DNA of 6,379 nt, taken from Pseudomonadota bacterium (GTDB taxonomy: Bacteria > Myxococcota > Polyangia > Polyangiales > Polyangiaceae). Below the pieces are notes generated by a model. That model saw nothing but the letters and a program-made list of their open reading frames with translations. It had not been told where the DNA came from and did no database searches. The stretch covers positions 1 to 6,379 of the forward strand of contig JAEZYO010000887.1 of the NCBI GenBank assembly GCA_023419055.1, written 5' to 3'. A program made the position numbers and the translations under genes. Shown here in pieces: positions 5,732 through 6,379 of this stretch. Position 1 is the first letter of the stretch. Each line of letters opens with the position of its first letter.

Positions 5732-6379
5732 TGCGCGCGCTCACCGCCTCGACGCTGTTCGCTTCCTTGCTCGCTCCGCTGCTCCTCCTCGCTTCGTGCC
5801 AGCGGGTGCTCGGTGACTACGTCATCGACGACGGCGCCTTCGCGCCGGCGAGCGCAGCCAGTGGCGGGGCTTCGGGCGCCTCTGCCCAAGGGGGCTCCTC
5901 CGGGACTGGCGCCGGCGGCGTTCCTCCGGCGGGGCTCTGCGAGCCGGAGCAGTTTCAGTGCGCAGGTCCCGTGCTCCAGAAATGCAACCCGGAGCGGAAC
6001 GGCTGGATCAACGTGAGCGCCTGCGCGTCCGCTGCGCTGTGCGATCCGGCGTCGAAGCAGTGCTTGACCGCCGCGTGCGAAGCCGGGCAGCAGCGCTGCA
6101 ACGGCGCCGACCTCGAGCACTGCAACGACGCGCGCGACGGCTGGGAGCTCGCGGAGTCTTGCGCGACGGCTGGCCACTGCAACGCTTCCCTCGGTGCGTG
6201 TACCGCCGCGCCGTGCACGCCCGACATGGTGCAGTGCAGCGGCGCCGAGCTTCAAAAGTGCTTGCCCGATCGCACCGGGTGGGAGCTCGTGGCGACGTGC
6301 GCGACACCTGCGCTCTGTGACGTCGCCGAGGAGACTTGTAAGGAACCCGTCTGCGGGGAGGACCTCCCGAGCTCGGATT
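5731..6379 (+). CDS. Cys-rich repeat lipoprotein, C-terminus beyond window
   Basis: An open frame from ATG 5731 to the right edge (216 codons, no stop). It begins with a lipoprotein signal: hydrophobic residues 8-21 then the lipobox LASC, with Cys 23 as the predicted lipidated residue. Gln24-Arg25 follow, without an Asp at +2. Residues about 40-68 are a Gly/Ser/Ala-rich flexible linker. From Cys 70 the protein is a tandem array in which every copy is C-x6-C-x7-C-x12-C-x5-C-x6-C-x4, 46 residues each, with a conserved Gly-Trp inside the x12 stretch and an L-x2-C before it. Three full copies and the start of a fourth are visible. Six cysteines per copy imply three disulfides per module outside the cytoplasm. 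From memory, similar Cys repeats occur in large secreted myxobacterial proteins, sometimes before an FGE-sulfatase domain, but the C-terminus is not visible. It is the third gene of the kinase operon, so a ligand-binding or surface role in the same signalling unit is plausible. Confidence 0.9.
   Translation, partial: MRALTASTLFASLLAPLLLLASCQRVLGDYVIDDGAFAPASAASGGASGASAQGGSSGTGAGGVPPAGLCEPEQFQCAGPVLQKCNPERNGWINVSACASAALCDPASKQCLTAACEAGQQRCNGADLEHCNDARDGWELAESCATAGHCNASLGACTAAPCTPDMVQCSGAELQKCLPDRTGWELVATCATPALCDVAEETCKEPVCGEDLPSSD
5938..6351 (+). repeat. Three in-frame 138-bp coding repeats (46-aa six-Cys modules)
   Basis: The units are 5938-6075, 6076-6213 and 6214-6351; a fourth begins at 6352. 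All six cysteine positions match in each unit with no length change. Other shared positions include Gly-Trp, the Leu three residues before the third Cys, and Cys-Ala after the Gly-Trp segment. Between these positions the sequence differs clearly, so this is an old duplication kept by selection on fold rather than a recent DNA repeat. Confidence 0.9.

Noticed and set aside
5569..6255. Minus-strand 228-codon open frame
   Set aside because: It is antisense to the end of the TPR/PEGA gene and to the Cys-repeat lipoprotein, whose exact repeat periodicity fixes the coding frame.
5938..6351. Tandem DNA repeat or recent duplication
   Set aside because: The units match at cysteine and a few other positions only; the nucleotide sequence has diverged, so this is a protein-domain repeat rather than a DNA-level array or CRISPR.

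Overview
The window looks like chromosomal DNA from a myxobacterium (Myxococcota, probably class Polyangia, e.g. a Sorangium or Polyangium relative). This rests on high G+C content, strong G/C preference at third codon positions, two eukaryotic-type Ser/Thr protein kinases within 4 kb (one with an N-terminal zinc ribbon and an HRD-I-S-P-P-N catalytic loop), a TPR/PEGA envelope protein, and a Cys-rich repeat lipoprotein. No RNA gene, mobile element, CRISPR array or phage gene is visible.

Layout from left to right. Two minus-strand genes of unknown function occupy 1-662; the second runs off the left edge. A 110-bp divergent spacer with an 11-bp perfect inverted repeat separates them from a plus-strand kinase (773-2389). 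That kinase has a zinc ribbon, a variant kinase domain and a C-terminal tail anchor. It converges, across 41 bp, on a minus-strand gene (2431-3114) for a charged, probably disordered 227-residue protein. A 273-bp spacer then separates this gene from a plus-strand operon. The spacer holds a sigma54-like promoter on the minus strand, CCAAGGC repeats, a sigma70-like promoter on the plus strand and a leader inverted repeat. The operon has three tightly packed genes: a canonical transmembrane Ser/Thr kinase (3388-4752), a secreted or envelope TPR/PEGA protein with two hydrophobic segments (4757-5731), and a lipoprotein (from 5731, running off the right edge) with a tandem 46-residue six-cysteine repeat.

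Reading of the biology. The operon resembles an envelope-facing signalling unit: a cytoplasmic kinase domain on a single membrane helix with a short Pro/Ala-rich exported tail, translationally linked to a TPR/PEGA protein and a disulfide-rich lipoprotein that could sense or bind something at the outer surface. The charged protein between the two kinases is rich in Ser/Thr near basic residues and may be a phosphorylation substrate, but nothing in the sequence proves this. The most notable item is the lipoprotein repeat array, whose cysteine spacing is exactly preserved through three full copies and which continues past the window.
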